A stretch of 64,000 nt of DNA from JBFXAN01 sp050184225 (GTDB lineage: Bacteria; Chloroflexota; Dehalococcoidia; CAUJGQ01), in assembly GCA_050184225.1 (NCBI GenBank), contig JBFXAN010000007.1, positions 1-64,000 on the forward strand, given 5' to 3'. The notes beneath the pieces were generated by a model. That model saw nothing but the letters and a program-made list of their open reading frames with translations. It was not told the DNA's origin and did not search any database. Each line of letters opens with the position of its first letter. Within the stretch, counting starts at the first letter, position 1. Of this stretch, positions 63,093-64,000 are shown in pieces. Both the position numbers and the translations under genes were made by a program.

Positions 63093-63259
63093 CGGAGACT
63101 GCTGGAAGACCATGTATCGAGCGACGGATGCTGGGTGGCTCAGCTTGTCCGCCGCACACCCGACCAGCCAGGTCGTTGGCGGAACTCTGCGCGTTGCCTC
63201 TGCCGACTACCCTCCGTAGGATGACCGCCAAACGCGCCGACACGCGCGGGTGAGGGCCA

Positions 63260-63522
63260 ATGCCGCTGACCTTGCCGGAGTACGTCACCCATTGGAAAGC
63301 CTCAACGCTGACCGAGCGGAGTGGCGCTCAACAACACTTCACGCAACTCTGTGAAGTCCTCGGCCAGCCTCGTCCGGCCGATGTGGATCTGACCGGCGCG
63401 GAGTACACCTTCGAAAAGGGATGACGAAGACCAGCGGTGGCCAGGGCTTCGCCGATGTCTGGTGGCGGGGCAAGTTCGCCTGGGAGTACAAGGGGCGACA
63501 CAAGGATCTCGGTGCCGCCTTC
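63260..63522 (+). pseudogene. N-terminal remnant of MmeI/PglX-like type IIL methyltransferase
   Basis: LPEYVTHWKASTLTERSGAQ, FTQLCEVLGQPRPADVDLTG, EYTFEKG then, after a frameshift at about 63420, TKTSGGQGFADVWWRGKFAW and EYKGRHKDLGAAF. This order is the N-terminal nuclease part of MmeI-type restriction-methylation enzymes, with D and ExK in ADVW...WEYKGRH. Everything after about residue 88 (the methylase) is missing. Confidence 0.78.
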
Positions 63523-64000
63523 GCCCGTAGTGGATCGACTGTGCGTCTAGCAGATGGATGCGCGGCGACGGGGTATATGACCCCCACTTCCGCGTGCAGA
63601 TTCGAGTTCGCCCGATGGAGTCCCAGGTCCGGGACTGGAGTCCCGTTCCACCTGGCCTAGCTGCACCGCCCCGCTCGTCGTCGCCCGGCTCTGATTACGC
63701 GGGCCTTGGAGCCCCATCCGCCCCTCGCCCCATGTTCTGCATGTTGGCTTCGGGACTCCGCTCACTCTTCGCCACCCGCATCATCGGACATAGCTCATAG
63801 TTGTCGCTTAACGGTACACGGGCTTGTGAACCGCAGTTGCCCCCTCACGAGGCGCGACGGCAACGCTAGTCGCCATCGACTGGAATAGCCGTGCCTCGCG
63901 GACCCAAGCCCACATTCCTAACGGCTGATCCACGTTCTACACGGATCCGCCCCCGGTGTACATGCTGAGCGCGATTTCAACTGAGTCAGACGCATACAAT
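63523..64000. other. terminal 478 bp without a recognisable gene
   Basis: Only short frames without start signals. No tRNA, repeat or homologous remnant recognised. Confidence 0.4.

Overview
The window is high-GC DNA that looks chromosomal, from a bacterium I would place in Chloroflexota, close to the Thermomicrobia (Sphaerobacter/Nitrolancea type). That placement is an inference from overall gene character and has not been tested by any search. Three parts can be separated.

(1) Positions 1-6597 look like ordinary chromosome. They hold the end of a peptide-type ABC importer operon (two permeases and a binding lipoprotein), tRNA-Gln and tRNA-Glu, two small unknown genes, a threonine aldolase and a lipoprotein.

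(2) Positions 6598-57632 are a mobile element of about 51 kb. It is bounded by an exact 37-bp direct repeat of the 5' half of a tRNA-Gly(TCC) gene; the complete tRNA survives at the right end. An intact tyrosine recombinase lies just inside the left end. The backbone has a primase-like protein and a relaxation-family remnant near the left end. An ExeA-like ATPase, a DNA-binding protein and a phage-O-like replication protein sit at 38.8-41.3 kb. Excisionase-like and SSB-like genes and structured non-coding DNA follow at 42-45 kb. A transfer-like module at 49.6-56.4 kb contains a possible tubulin-like protein, a secreted HExxH protein, a replication-relaxation protein and a TraG/VirD4-like ATPase. 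It therefore looks like an integrative conjugative or mobilizable element.

The cargo at 9.6-38.7 kb is defence-like. One operon encodes a metallo-beta-lactamase-fold protein, a single-chain E2-E1-JAB protein and a patatin phospholipase, divergent from XRE and ImmA genes. A minus-strand cassette encodes a PD-(D/E)xK nuclease, a Ser/Thr kinase and an unknown protein. A second, unrelated ubiquitin-like operon encodes a multi-ubiquitin-family protein, an E2 and a JAB-E1, divergent from a sigma-like factor and an XRE protein. The cargo also carries a second ImmA gene, a KTSC protein, an acetyltransferase, a toxin-antitoxin pair, a deleted IS with a long target duplication, and a second XerC-like recombinase with a decayed copy.

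(3) Positions 57633-64000, behind the tRNA, hold what looks like another, decaying island: an integrase broken by an amber codon before its catalytic tyrosine, small membrane and zinc-ribbon proteins (one frameshifted), a HEPN-like protein, and the broken N-terminus of an MmeI-type restriction-methylation enzyme.

The strongest candidate for an undescribed system is 10745-15720. It has the layout of type II CBASS, with a phospholipase effector and E1/E2/JAB accessories. Where the CD-NTase would be there is a metallo-beta-lactamase-fold protein whose flexible tail ends in GFGGS.
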